Assembly (NCBI RefSeq): GCF_003700275.1
Contig: NZ_RBRE01000036.1
Location: forward strand, 1-45,361
Source of the DNA: Pseudomonas cichorii
GTDB lineage: Bacteria > Pseudomonadota > Gammaproteobacteria > Pseudomonadales > Pseudomonadaceae
Direction: 5' to 3'
Length of the DNA stretch: 45,361 nucleotides
Part shown: one piece after another, positions 1 through 8,883 of the stretch
Numbering within the stretch: position 1 is the first letter of the stretch
Layout: every line of letters begins with the position of its first letter
Translations under genes and position numbers: made by a program
The notes under the pieces: model-generated
The model's database searches: none
What the model saw: only the letters and a program-made list of their open reading frames with translations
Told to the model about the DNA's origin: nothing

Positions 1-18
1 GGTCATTAGACCAGCTCA
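1..18 (-). repeat. Terminal 18-bp repeat, left copy (candidate IS end)
   Basis: Read on the minus strand this is TGAGCTGGTCTAATGACC. The identical 18 bases occur on the plus strand at 45344-45361, so the window begins and ends with the same sequence in inverted orientation. Its first three bases supply the stop codon of the truncated dppF. This fits the outer end of an insertion sequence that cut dppF, or a repeat at which an assembly broke. I cannot name the element, since nothing beyond 18 bases is visible. Confidence 0.6.
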
Positions 19-822
19 CTTCGGCTTCAGCGGGTCCGGGTGAATGGTCGGGGTCGCCGACAGCAACGCCTGGGTGTAGGGATGCAGAGGGCGGTTGTAG
101 ATTTCCTCTTTCGGGCCCATTTCCGCAGGCCGTCCCAGATACATCACCAATACCGTATCGGCCACATGGCGAACCACCGACAGGTTGTGGGAGATGAACA
201 CGTAGGCCGTGTTGAACTCCTGCTGCAGGTCCATGAACAGGTTCAGCACCTGAGCCTGAATCGACACATCCAGTGCCGAGGTCGGTTCATCGGCCACCAG
301 CACCTTGGGTTGTAGCATCATGGCGCGGGCCAGGGCGATACGCTGCCGCTGACCACCGGAGAACATGTGCGGATAGCGATGGTAGTGTTCCGGACGCAGG
401 CCTACCTGGCTCATCATCGCCTGAACCTTTTCCCGGCGCTCGGCACGGCTGAGGTCGGTGTTGATCAGCAGCGGCTCGCCCAACTGGTCACCGATTTTCT
501 GCCGTGGGTTGAGCGAGGCATACGGGCTCTGGAACACCATCTGCACGTCCTTGCGCAACTGCTTGCGCTCGGCCTTGCTGGCTCCGGCAACTTCCTGGCC
601 GGCGATTTTCAGCGAGCCGGAAGAGGGCTCTTCGATCAGGGTCAGAGCGCGGGCCAGGGTGGATTTGCCACAGCCTGATTCACCGACCACAGCCAGGGTC
701 TTGCCTGCTTCCAGCTCGAAGGACACGCCATTGAGGGCGCGAACCAGAGCATGGCCCTTGAACAGGCCGCGCGAGACTTCGTAGTGACGGGTAAGGTCGC
801 GGGCGGTAAGTACGACGCTCAT
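16..822 (-). CDS. dppF: Dipeptide ABC transporter ATPase DppF, C-terminally truncated
   Basis: One of the two cytoplasmic ATPases that power DppBC. The 268 residues hold a full nucleotide-binding domain: Walker A GESGCGKST at 47-55, Q-loop FQSPYASLNP, signature SGGQRQR and Walker B VLVADEPTSALD. The ATG (820-822) overlaps the dppD stop as ATGA, which fixes the start and implies translational coupling. Family members are usually about 320-335 aa and continue after HPYTQALLSATP into a GELPSPLNPP and Cys-rich C-terminal segment. Here the frame ends at DPLKPK followed by TGA, and that TGA belongs to the 18-bp terminal repeat. The last 55 or so residues are therefore missing, through an element insertion or because the true sequence continues beyond a break. 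ATPase motifs are intact, but function is doubtful. Confidence 0.9.
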   Translation of the reverse strand: MSVVLTARDLTRHYEVSRGLFKGHALVRALNGVSFELEAGKTLAVVGESGCGKSTLARALTLIEEPSSGSLKIAGQEVAGASKAERKQLRKDVQMVFQSPYASLNPRQKIGDQLGEPLLINTDLSRAERREKVQAMMSQVGLRPEHYHRYPHMFSGGQRQRIALARAMMLQPKVLVADEPTSALDVSIQAQVLNLFMDLQQEFNTAYVFISHNLSVVRHVADTVLVMYLGRPAEMGPKEEIYNRPLHPYTQALLSATPTIHPDPLKPK

Positions 823-1790
823 CACGCCACCTCCTGATTCAAGGGATAGAAGCAGCGGGCCTGGCTGTGGGCCTTAGGGTCCAGGGCCGGGCGCTGGATG
901 CGGCAGTTTGCCTGCGCATACGGGCAGCGTGGCGACAGCAGGCAGCCCAGTGGCCGGTCATAACGGCCTGGGACCATGCCGGGCAAGGTCGCCAGACGCT
1001 CTGCGCCCATGCTGTGTTCCGGGATTGCCGCCAGCAATGCTTCGCTGTAAGGGTGGGCCGGAACCTCGAACAGGCCGGGCACCTGGCCAACCTCTACTGC
1101 CTGACCGGCATACATCACACAGACGCGCTGTGCGGTTTCGGCGACCACGGCCAGATCGTGGGTAATCAGCACCAGGGCCATGTCCTGATCCTTTTGCAGG
1201 CTCAGCAGCAGCTCCATGATCTGCGCCTGGATGGTCACATCCAGTGCGGTGGTCGGCTCGTCGGCAATCAGCAACTTGGGTTCGCCGGCAATCGCCATGG
1301 CAATCGCCACCCGCTGGCTCATGCCACCGGACAACTGATGCGGATAGGCATTGAGGCGTGACGCCGCGCCGGGGATTTCCACTTTTTCGAGCAGTTCCAG
1401 CGCCCGCTGGCGTGCGGCCTTGCCGGACAGTTTCAAGTGCTGGCGCAGTACTTCTTCAATCTGAAAGCCCACGGTGTAGCTGGGATTGAGGGCGGTCATA
1501 GGATCCTGGAAGACCATCGCCAGGTCCTTGCCGATGATGCGTCGGCGCTGGCGGGCGTTGAGTTTGAGCAGGTCATTGCCGTCGAAATTCAGCGCGTCGG
1601 CGGTGATGATGCCCGGAGCGTCGATCAGCCCCATCAGCGCCATCATGGTCACGGACTTGCCGGACCCCGACTCGCCAACGATGGCCAGGACTTCGCCTTT
1701 CTCGACATTCAGCGACAGGCCGTCCACGACGGGGACGGCTTTGGCGTCGCCGAAGCGGACGTTGAGATTCTGGATTTGCAGAAGTGACAT
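822..1790 (-). CDS. dppD: Dipeptide ABC transporter ATPase DppD
   Basis: Partner ATPase of DppF, 322 aa and full length. It shows Walker A GESGSGKS from about residue 39, Q-loop [10 protein letters not shown], signature LSGGMSQR, Walker [13 protein letters not shown] and the H-loop [11 protein letters not shown]. The C-terminal tail keeps the family's Cys-rich motif ([15 protein letters not shown], then ARCF), which in some DppD proteins carries an iron-sulfur cluster. The start MSLLQIQ is preceded by GAGGAG about 7 nt upstream; longer upstream reading in this frame runs into dppC. It lies 10 nt after dppC and overlaps dppF by one base, so the four genes form one operon. Confidence 0.95.
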   Translation of the reverse strand: MSLLQIQNLNVRFGDAKAVPVVDGLSLNVEKGEVLAIVGESGSGKSVTMMALMGLIDAPGIITADALNFDGNDLLKLNARQRRRIIGKDLAMVFQDPMTALNPSYTVGFQIEEVLRQHLKLSGKAARQRALELLEKVEIPGAASRLNAYPHQLSGGMSQRVAIAMAIAGEPKLLIADEPTTALDVTIQAQIMELLLSLQKDQDMALVLITHDLAVVAETAQRVCVMYAGQAVEVGQVPGLFEVPAHPYSEALLAAIPEHSMGAERLATLPGMVPGRYDRPLGCLLSPRCPYAQANCRIQRPALDPKAHSQARCFYPLNQEVA

Positions 1791-1800
1791 ACGAATCTCC

Positions 1801-2712
1801 TCAGGCGGCATTCTTGAGTTTCGGGTCCAGCGCATCGCGCAGGCCGTCGCCCATCAGGTTGATTGCCAGCACGCTGAGCAAAATGGTCAGACCGGGCAGG
1901 CTCACGACCCACCAGGCGCGTTCGATGTAGTCGCGGGCCGAAGCGAGCATGGTGCCCCACTCAGGCGTCGGCGGTTGTACGCCAAGTCCCAGGAAGCCCA
2001 GTGCTGCGGCATCGAGGATGGCCGAGGAGAAGCTCAGGGTCGCCTGTACGATCAGTGGTGCCATGCAGTTGGGCAGTACGGTGATGAACATCAGGCGCGG
2101 CAGGGTCGCGCCGGCCAGACGGGCAGCGGTCACGTAGTCGCGGTTCAGTTCGCCCATTACCGCAGCACGGGTCAGGCGCACGTAGGACGGCAGCGAGACG
2201 ATGGCGATGGCGATCACGGTGTTGATCAGGCCAGGGCCGAGGATCGCGACAATCGCCACTGCCAGCAGCAGCGAGGGCAGGGCGAGCATGATGTCCATCA
2301 GGCGCATGACCGAAGGGCCGAGGAAGCGCGGGAAGAACCCGGCCAGCAGGCCCAGCAGAATGCCGGGGATCAGCGACATCACCACGGACGACAGGCCGAT
2401 CAGCAGCGACAGCCGCGAGCCCTGGATCAACCGGGACAGCAGGTCGCGGCCCAGTTCGTCGGTGCCGAGCAGGAATTGCCATTGACCGCCTTCAAGCCAG
2501 ACCGGAGGCGTCAGCAGGAAGTCGCGATATTGCTCGCTTGGATCATGGGGCGCGACCCAGGGGGCGAACAGTGCGCAGAACACGATCAGGGTCATGAACA
2601 TCAGGCCGGCAACGGCGCCTTTGTTCCTGGAGAACGCTTGCCAGAATTCTTTGTAGGGCGATGGGTAAAGCAGGCTTTGATCGACTGCTACCTCAGGAGT
2701 AGTTGTGCTCAT
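1801..2712 (-). CDS. dppC: Dipeptide ABC transporter permease DppC
   Basis: Inner-membrane permease of 303 aa that pairs with DppB to form the dipeptide channel. A cytoplasmic N-terminus ([16 protein letters not shown]) leads into a first hydrophobic helix ([19 protein letters not shown]). A periplasmic stretch with [23 protein letters not shown] follows, which is typical of DppC/OppC. The EAA-type loop near [19 protein letters not shown] is the site that contacts the ATPases. The ATG at 2710-2712 has only a weak ribosome-binding site, but lies 11 nt after the dppB stop, consistent with coupled translation. Confidence 0.95.
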   Translation of the reverse strand: MSTTTPEVAVDQSLLYPSPYKEFWQAFSRNKGAVAGLMFMTLIVFCALFAPWVAPHDPSEQYRDFLLTPPVWLEGGQWQFLLGTDELGRDLLSRLIQGSRLSLLIGLSSVVMSLIPGILLGLLAGFFPRFLGPSVMRLMDIMLALPSLLLAVAIVAILGPGLINTVIAIAIVSLPSYVRLTRAAVMGELNRDYVTAARLAGATLPRLMFITVLPNCMAPLIVQATLSFSSAILDAAALGFLGLGVQPPTPEWGTMLASARDYIERAWWVVSLPGLTILLSVLAINLMGDGLRDALDPKLKNAA

Positions 2713-2723
2713 TGGTCAGGATC

Positions 2724-3734
2724 TCAGCGCTGGTGACGGATGCGTGGGTTGGCAAAGCCGTAGAGGATGTCCACCACGAAGTTGACCAGGATCACCAGAC
2801 AGGCGATCAACAGGATGCCGTTCTGCACCACCGGATAATCCCGTGCGCCGATGGCTTCGATCAGCCACTTGCCGATGCCCGGCCAGGAGAAGATCGTTTC
2901 GGTCAGGACGGCACCGGCCAGCAATGTGCCGATCTGCAGGCCGAACACGGTCAGTACCGGAATCAGCGCATTGCGCAGGCCGTGGATGAACACCACGCGA
3001 GCGGGCGACAGGCCTTTGGCCCGTGCGGTGCGCACGTAGTCTTCACGCAAGACTTCAAGCATCGAGGAGCGGGTCATCCGGGCGATCACCGCCAGCGGAA
3101 TGGTACCCAGCACGATGGCCGGCAGAATCAGGTGATGCAGGGCATCGAGGAAGGCGCCTTCCTCATCGCTGAGCAGGGTGTCGATCAGCATGAAGCCGGT
3201 CACCGGCTGGATGTCGTAGAGCAGGTCGATGCGTCCGGATACCGGGGTCCAACCCAGCGATACCGAGAAGAACATGATGAGGATCAGGCCCCACCAGAAG
3301 ATCGGCATCGAGTAGCCGGCCAGGGAAATTCCCATCACGCCATGATCGAACAGCGAGCCGCGCTTGAGTGCGGCAATCACCCCGGCCAGAAGCCCGAGGA
3401 TACCGGCGAAGATCAGCGCTGCGATCGACAGTTCAAGCGTGGCGGGAAACAGCGAGGTGAACTCGGTCCAGACGCTTTCGCGGGTGCGCAGCGACTCGCC
3501 GAGATCGCCCTGGGCGAGCTTGCTGACGTAATCGATGTATTGCGCGTAAAGCGGCTTGTTCAGACCAAGGCGCTCCATGGCCTGGGCGTGCATTTCCGGG
3601 TCGACCCGGCGCTCGCCCATCATGACTTCGACCGGGTCACCGGGGATCAGGCGAATCAGGGCAAACGTCAGCAGGGTGATGCCGAAGAAGGTAGGGATCA
3701 ATAACCCCACCCGGCGGGCAATAAAACTAAACAT
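2724..3734 (-). CDS. dppB: Dipeptide ABC transporter permease DppB
   Basis: Inner-membrane permease, 336 aa, the expected family size. It opens with the canonical N-terminal helix of DppB/OppB (FIARRVGLLIPTFFGITLLTFALIRLIPGDP split over the first 33 residues) and carries the EAA loop MLEVLREDYVRTARAKGLSPARVV, which docks to DppD/DppF. It is the first gene of the tight dppBCDF run. About 70 nt separate it from the upstream binding-protein gene; that gap holds a modest hairpin (GCCGCC at 3767-3772 with GGCGGC at 3790-3795), which could lower permease expression relative to the binding protein. Confidence 0.95.
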   Translation of the reverse strand: MFSFIARRVGLLIPTFFGITLLTFALIRLIPGDPVEVMMGERRVDPEMHAQAMERLGLNKPLYAQYIDYVSKLAQGDLGESLRTRESVWTEFTSLFPATLELSIAALIFAGILGLLAGVIAALKRGSLFDHGVMGISLAGYSMPIFWWGLILIMFFSVSLGWTPVSGRIDLLYDIQPVTGFMLIDTLLSDEEGAFLDALHHLILPAIVLGTIPLAVIARMTRSSMLEVLREDYVRTARAKGLSPARVVFIHGLRNALIPVLTVFGLQIGTLLAGAVLTETIFSWPGIGKWLIEAIGARDYPVVQNGILLIACLVILVNFVVDILYGFANPRIRHQR

Positions 3735-3804
3735 CTCGTGGTGTACCTCATCAGCCGGTCAGGCATGCCGCCTTTGCCTTGTGGGCGCCGGCGGCTGTTT
3801 TTCT

Positions 3805-5400
3805 CTACTTCACCTGTGCAGTGGTGAAGTTGTTATTGGTCAGCGGGCTGATATGAAAGCCTTCGACATTCTTGCGCATTGCAACGAACAGTTTTGGATA
3901 GGCCAGGCTTATCCATGGTTGCTCCTGGTTGAATACTTGCTGGGCCTGCTTATAGAGCGCGGCACGTTCGGCGGGTTCGGTTTTTTCCCTGGCCTGGGTG
4001 ATCGCGTCTTCAAAGACCTTGTTGCACCAGCGAGCATAGTTTTCGCCATTTTTCGCGGCTTCGCAGCCGAGGTTCGGGGTCAGGAAGTTATCCGGATCGC
4101 CGTTGTCGCCTGCCCAGCCCGCAAAAACCATGTCATGTTCGCCGTTCTTGGCGCGTTTCAGCATTTCGCCCCATTCCATGACGCGCATGTCCAGCTTGAT
4201 TCCCACCTTGGCCAGATCCGCCTGCAGCATCTGGGCACCGACCAACGGGTTGGGGTTGGTCACGGCGCCACCATTGCGAGCGAACAGGGTAAACACCTGT
4301 CCCTCTGGAACACCGGCCTCTTTGAGTAAGGTACGGGCCTTGGCCGGATCGTACGGCGGGCTCTGGCTATCGTTGTCGTAGCCGATCATGGTCGGGGGGT
4401 AGGGACCGACGCCCTCGGTGGCCTTGCCTTCGCCAAACAGCGCCCGGATATAGGACTGCTTGTCGAACGCCAGGTTGATCGCCTGCCGCACCCGCACATC
4501 GCTCAGGTATTTGTGCGAGGTATTGATGGCGACATAGCTGGTCATCATGGCTTCCATCTCGTCGATTCTGAGATTCGGGTCAGCCTTGATGTTGGCAATA
4601 TCGTCAGGTTTTGGATAAAGCGCAACCTGACATTCATTTGCCTTGAGTTTTTGCAGGCGCGTGTTGTTGTCCAGAGTGATCGCAAAGATCAACGCTTCAC
4701 TGGGGACTTTCAGCTTCCAGTAGTCCGGGTTGGCTTTATAGCGGACCTGAGCATCCTTGGCATAGCGTGTCAGGATGAACGGGCCGGTGCCAATCGGCTT
4801 GCTGTTGAGTTCGGCGGTCTTGTCACTCTTGAGCAACTGATCGGCGTATTCGGCCGAGTAGATCGAGGTGAACGGCATCGCCAGGTTGCGCAGGAAAGGT
4901 GACTCCGCTCGCGACAGGGTGAACTTTACGGTGTAGTCGTCGAGCTTTTCGATGTTCTTGAGCAGGTCCTTGAAACCCATGCTCTCGAAATACGGATAGC
5001 CGACCAGCGAACGTGCATGCCACGGATGCCTTGCATCCATCTGTCGCTGGAAGCTCCACAGCACATCGTCGGCGTTCATTTCGCGGGTGGGCTTGAAATA
5101 GTCGGTGGTCTGGAACTTGACCCCGTGTCTCAGCTTGAAGGTGTAAGTCAGGCCGTCCGGGCTGATCTCCCAGCTTTCGGCCAGGCCTGGAATGGTATCG
5201 GTGGTACCGGGCTTGAACGCCACGAGTCGTTCAAGAATGGTTTCCGCCGAGGCGTCTGCGGTGACCGCCGTGGTGTATTGCACGATGTCGAAGCCTTCCG
5301 GGCTGGCTTCGGTACAGACCACCAGCGGTTTGGCGCAGACACCCGCGGCGACGCTGAACACCCCGATGGCAATCGAGGCGCGTAGTGTGAGCTGTTTCAA
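3805..5400 (-). CDS. dppA: Periplasmic dipeptide/peptide-binding protein, SBP family 5 (DppA-like 1)
   Basis: Periplasmic receptor of 531 aa that hands peptides to DppBCDF. The first 23 residues form a signal peptide ending in GVCA. The mature start LVVCTEASPEGFDIVQYT and the later pair GCEAAKNGENYARWC are typical of DppA, where paired cysteines form disulfides. It starts at TTG (5398-5400), supported by AAAGGAG six bases upstream; no ATG lies in a suitable place. It occupies the position directly before dppB that PA4502 (dppA4) has in P. aeruginosa. It differs more from the other three binding proteins than they do from each other, for example TEASPEGFDIV against SEASPAGFDxAQ. Confidence 0.92.
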   Translation of the reverse strand: MKQLTLRASIAIGVFSVAAGVCAKPLVVCTEASPEGFDIVQYTTAVTADASAETILERLVAFKPGTTDTIPGLAESWEISPDGLTYTFKLRHGVKFQTTDYFKPTREMNADDVLWSFQRQMDARHPWHARSLVGYPYFESMGFKDLLKNIEKLDDYTVKFTLSRAESPFLRNLAMPFTSIYSAEYADQLLKSDKTAELNSKPIGTGPFILTRYAKDAQVRYKANPDYWKLKVPSEALIFAITLDNNTRLQKLKANECQVALYPKPDDIANIKADPNLRIDEMEAMMTSYVAINTSHKYLSDVRVRQAINLAFDKQSYIRALFGEGKATEGVGPYPPTMIGYDNDSQSPPYDPAKARTLLKEAGVPEGQVFTLFARNGGAVTNPNPLVGAQMLQADLAKVGIKLDMRVMEWGEMLKRAKNGEHDMVFAGWAGDNGDPDNFLTPNLGCEAAKNGENYARWCNKVFEDAITQAREKTEPAERAALYKQAQQVFNQEQPWISLAYPKLFVAMRKNVEGFHISPLTNNNFTTAQVK

Positions 5401-5432
5401 TAAAAACTCCTTTTATCCGTGCGAAGGCAACA

Positions 5433-5469
5433 GCCCCGGCTTGCGTAATGACGACACGCAAGTCGGGGC
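5433..5469 (-). terminator. Strong intercistronic stem-loop between porin and binding protein
   Basis: A 14-bp stem (GCCCCGGCTTGCGT, 5433-5446, with 5456-5469, one G-T pair) encloses a 9-nt loop between the porin stop and the TTG start of the dppA gene. No uridine run follows on the minus strand. It may be a partial terminator or an mRNA 3'-end stabiliser rather than a complete terminator. Confidence 0.55.
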
Positions 5470-5480
5470 GGGATGACCGT

Positions 5481-6860
5481 TTACAGAATCTTGAATGGGA
5501 TTGTGGTCACAAGACGGAATTCGTTGATGTCACCATCGGTCTGCGCCCCGGTGGAGCGATGGGTGGTGTAAGTGGCGCGTACGGTTGTGGCCTTGAGCGG
5601 TCCTGACTGCACGGCGTAGGTGGTGCCGATGCCGTACTCGTAGTGGCTTTCGCCACGCAGCTCTGTGACATCAGAGTAGCCGGTGCCCCGGTAATGAGTA
5701 CCGTCGATACCCCAGCCGCGTGCCTGATAGGCATTGAATTTCAGGCCTGGCACGCCGTAGTCGGCCATGTTGATGACATAGCTGAGCTGCACGGATTTTT
5801 CGTTAGGGCCGTTGAAGTCCGAGAGCAGGGAGTTGGCCAGGAAGATGGCGTTGGTTTCCTTGGCATAGTCGAAGTATTCGTTGCCCATGACTTCCTGGTA
5901 CGCGATACCGAAACTGTGCGCTTCGTGAGTCGCGGTGAACGACAGGCTGTAGGTGTCGTTATCGATAGCGCCGAGCTTGCTCTGGCCCGAATCCTTGGTC
6001 TTGTAGTAGTTCAGGTTGCTACTTAACGCCACCGCCTTGCTGTCGCCAATCTCGTGGGTGAAGCCGAAGTAGTACTGCTTCCAGAAGTCTTCCAGATCCG
6101 AGGCGTACAGGCTGGCGGTCACGTTGTTGAAAGGCTTGTAGTCGGCACCCACCATGCTCATGCGGTCTGAGGTGGCATTGATGTTGGCATAGGTGGAGCG
6201 GAACTTCGTCAGGCTCTGTTCGCTACGGGGTGAAATCCGGTCAAAGGTCGCGGCCTGGATAGACAGGTTGTTCAGTTCGTCGCTCTGCAGGGCAAAACCC
6301 TGGAAGCTGGAAGGCAAGGCACGGTTGCCGAGGAAGGCGACGACCGGCGTATTGATCGACTGGCGACCAGCGGTCAGGGTTGTGTTGGAGATGCGCGCCT
6401 TGACGTTGCCCAGCCCGAGCTTGCTCCATTGGCCGACCGCATCGCCGTCGTTTTCGGCCTGTGTACGGTTGCCGCCGCCGGCGATGTGCTTGCGATCCCT
6501 ATCCAGAGCGATGGCGTTGTACAGCGCCACTTCGGTACTGAAACCGACAGTGCCCTGAGTGAACCCCGAGCTGTAGTTGACGATGGTGCCTTGCATCCAG
6601 TTGATACGGCGCGGGGTTGAGGTTGGCACACCGTTCTTCTGATAGCTGAAGCGTCTGCTTCCACGTTGTAGCTCATTGGAGTACCAGTTACGGGTCGTGC
6701 CCGTCAGGTGCTGGTCTTCAAGGAAGCCTTTGGCATCGTCCTGGGCATTGCTGGTGCTCAGTTGGGTAGGGATGAATGTATGGCTGCTTTCCTCTGCCTG
6801 GGCTATCGCGCCGAAGGAGGTCAGAGATAAGGCAAGCAATGCCGTGCTGGTCGTTTTCAA
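5481..6860 (-). CDS. opdP: OprD-family outer-membrane porin, OpdP-like
   Basis: Outer-membrane substrate-specific porin, 459 aa. A signal peptide (cleavage after AIAQA) precedes the mature start, and GFLEDQHLTGTTRNWYSNE is the OprD-family signature around the first strands. Alternating hydrophobic strands run to a C-terminal hydrophobic residue region (FRLVTTIPFKIL). In P. aeruginosa the porin in the same position, between two dppA genes, is OpdP, linked to glycine-glutamate dipeptide and arginine-related uptake. Peptides are therefore the likely substrate here, by synteny. It starts at TTG (6858-6860) with GGAG eight bases upstream, the second TTG start in a row. It is preceded by a 157-nt gap containing a small GTCAGG/CCTGAC hairpin. 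Confidence 0.88.
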   Translation of the reverse strand: MKTTSTALLALSLTSFGAIAQAEESSHTFIPTQLSTSNAQDDAKGFLEDQHLTGTTRNWYSNELQRGSRRFSYQKNGVPTSTPRRINWMQGTIVNYSSGFTQGTVGFSTEVALYNAIALDRDRKHIAGGGNRTQAENDGDAVGQWSKLGLGNVKARISNTTLTAGRQSINTPVVAFLGNRALPSSFQGFALQSDELNNLSIQAATFDRISPRSEQSLTKFRSTYANINATSDRMSMVGADYKPFNNVTASLYASDLEDFWKQYYFGFTHEIGDSKAVALSSNLNYYKTKDSGQSKLGAIDNDTYSLSFTATHEAHSFGIAYQEVMGNEYFDYAKETNAIFLANSLLSDFNGPNEKSVQLSYVINMADYGVPGLKFNAYQARGWGIDGTHYRGTGYSDVTELRGESHYEYGIGTTYAVQSGPLKATTVRATYTTHRSTGAQTDGDINEFRLVTTIPFKIL

Positions 6861-7017
6861 ATGTACTGCTCCTTTGTATTGCTTTTATAAACACCAGGTT
6901 TTTCTGTCTGGCTTTTGGTGATGTCAGGTTTTTGGCCTGACTTTGTTTTTATTTGCCCGGCACCCGGCCGCATCACTGGCTGCTGGCAGCTAGCGATGTA
7001 ACCGGATGCTTTGCGGA

Positions 7018-8616
7018 TCAATCCTTGAGGCTGACGCCCGAGAAACTGTTGCGGCCGAACGGGCTGACCTGGAAGCCCTGGACTTCAGCGCGCAATGGCT
7101 GGCTGACCGTGGAGTGCGCAACAGGCGTGATGGGCACCTGCTCCTTGAGATAACGCTGCGCCTGTTTGTACAGGTCGATGCGCTGGGTTCGGTCGGTGGT
7201 GGCAATGGCGGACTTGATCAGCGCGTCGTATTTCTCGTCGCACCACATCGAGTAGTTGTTGCCGCCAATCGCTGCGCAGCTGTAAAGCGTGCCAAGCCAG
7301 TTGTCCGGGTCACCGTTGTCGCCGGTCCAGCCAATCAGCGAGATATCGTGTTCGCCGTTCTTGGTGCGCTTGAGGTATTCGCCCCACTCGTAGCTGACGA
7401 TTTTGACCTTGATCCCGACCTTGGCCCAGTCCGACTGCAGCATTTCAGCCATCAGCTTGGCATTGGGGTTATAGGGCCGCTGAACCGGCATGGCCCACAG
7501 GGTCAGTTCGGTGCCTTCCTTGACGCCAGCGGCGCGTAGCAGCTCCTTCGCTTTTTCCGGATTGAAAGGCGCGTCCTTGATGCTGTCGTCATAGGACCAT
7601 TGGGTCGGCGGCATGGAGTTGACGGCCAGTTGTCCGGAGCCCTGATAAACGGCGTTGATGATCGCCTGCTTGTTGACCGCCATGTCCAGCGCCTGGCGCA
7701 CCTGCAGATTGCCCAGCGGCTCATGCCGCACGTTGTAGGAGATGTAACCCAGGTTGAAGCCAGGACGTTCCACAACCTGCAACTGCTTGTCGGCTTTCAG
7801 GGCTTCAAGATCGGCGGGGCGCGGGTTGAGGGTGACCTGGCACTCGTTCTTGCGCAGCTTCTGCATGCGCACCGAAGCGTCGGTGTTGATGGCGAAAATC
7901 AGTTGATCGATCTTGACGCGACTCGGGTCCCAGTATTCCTTGTTGGCCTTGTAGCGAATCTGCGAATCCTTCTGGTAGCGCTGGAACACGAACGGGCCGG
8001 TGCCGATGGGCTGCTGGTTGATATCCCGTGGATCGCCCTTGGCCATGAGTTGTTCGGCGTATTCGGCGGACAGGATCGCAGCGAAGCTCATCGCGATGTT
8101 CTGGATAAACGCGGCGTCGACGGTATTGAGCGTGAACACGACGGTCATTGGTCCGGACTTTTCGACCGACTTGATCTTCTTGTTCAGGCCCATGCCGTTG
8201 AAATAGGGAAACTCGGTCGGGTAGGCCACACGAAACGGGTGGTCGGTCTTGAGCATGCGGTTGAAGGTGAACAGCACATCGTCGGCATTGAAGTCGCGGC
8301 TGGGCTTGAATTCCTTGTTGCTATGAAACTTGACGCCTTCGCGCAGGTGGAAGGTGTAGACCAGGCCATCGGGCGAGATATCCCAACTGGTCGCCAGGGC
8401 GGGAACGGCAGTGGTTTCGCCCGGCTTGAATTCGGTCAGGCGGTTGTAGATCGGCTCTGCGGCATCGTTGTCCGTGGCAGCGGTGTATTGCGCGGTATCG
8501 AAGCCGGCCGGACTGGCTTCGGAACAGAACACCAGACTGCTGGCAGCCTGTGTTGCGGTCGCCGTATTGAGTAACCCAAGTCCAACTAATGAGGTTATCG
8601 CAATTGTTTTACGCAT
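7018..8616 (-). CDS. dppA: Periplasmic dipeptide/peptide-binding protein, SBP family 5 (DppA-like 2)
   Basis: Exported receptor of 532 aa with signal peptide MRKTIAITSLVGLGLLNTA..TQA followed by the mature start ASSLVFCSEASPAGFD. The ATG at 8614-8616 has AGGA seven bases upstream. Landmarks shared with the next two paralogues include QPIGTGPFVFQRYQKDSQIRY, PPTQWSYDDSIKD, the GDNGDPDNWLGTLYSC segment and the final SPFGRNSFSGV. It stands alone between two gaps of more than 150 nt, so it probably has its own promoter. Each binding protein may recognise different peptides and feed the same DppBCDF core, as known for P. aeruginosa DppA1-A5. The specificity of this one cannot be read from sequence. 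Confidence 0.92.
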   Translation of the reverse strand: MRKTIAITSLVGLGLLNTATATQAASSLVFCSEASPAGFDTAQYTAATDNDAAEPIYNRLTEFKPGETTAVPALATSWDISPDGLVYTFHLREGVKFHSNKEFKPSRDFNADDVLFTFNRMLKTDHPFRVAYPTEFPYFNGMGLNKKIKSVEKSGPMTVVFTLNTVDAAFIQNIAMSFAAILSAEYAEQLMAKGDPRDINQQPIGTGPFVFQRYQKDSQIRYKANKEYWDPSRVKIDQLIFAINTDASVRMQKLRKNECQVTLNPRPADLEALKADKQLQVVERPGFNLGYISYNVRHEPLGNLQVRQALDMAVNKQAIINAVYQGSGQLAVNSMPPTQWSYDDSIKDAPFNPEKAKELLRAAGVKEGTELTLWAMPVQRPYNPNAKLMAEMLQSDWAKVGIKVKIVSYEWGEYLKRTKNGEHDISLIGWTGDNGDPDNWLGTLYSCAAIGGNNYSMWCDEKYDALIKSAIATTDRTQRIDLYKQAQRYLKEQVPITPVAHSTVSQPLRAEVQGFQVSPFGRNSFSGVSLKD

Positions 8617-8849
8617 AAGGATTCCTGTCCTCCAATGGACGAGTTACCGCACTCATAGGTAATGGCACGTCTGAAAACAATATCTGAAGTAAGTGAAACT
8701 GCCACGACGGTATGTCGGCGCGAGCGTGTGGTAAATAGGTTCGCAGGCTCTAGTTGTCGTAGGAAAAAAACTTTAACCAAGTAGGTAATTGCTTTTGGCG
8801 GCAATTACGCAACTTGGCGATCCTGTTTTGCCACTCAGATATTCAACAA

Positions 8850-8873
8850 CCTGCGCTATGAAAATAGCGCAGG
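8850..8873 (-). terminator. Stem-loop downstream of the third binding-protein gene
   Basis: A perfect 10-bp stem CCTGCGCTAT/ATAGCGCAGG closes a 4-nt loop 11 bases after the stop of the gene at 8884-10506, followed on the minus strand by TTGTTG. This is a probable 3' end or attenuator, although the uridine run is weak. The rest of the 8617-8883 gap shows no gene. Confidence 0.6.
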
Positions 8874-8883
8874 CTAATTGCCA

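Noticed and set aside
1486..2736. Long plus-strand frame of 416 aa opposite dppC and dppD
   Set aside because: A Gln/His/Arg-rich shadow of GC-rich genes on the minus strand, with no family resemblance or ribosome site. The same applies to other long antisense frames such as 8878-10413, 10918-12216, 15107-16405 and 28837-29904.
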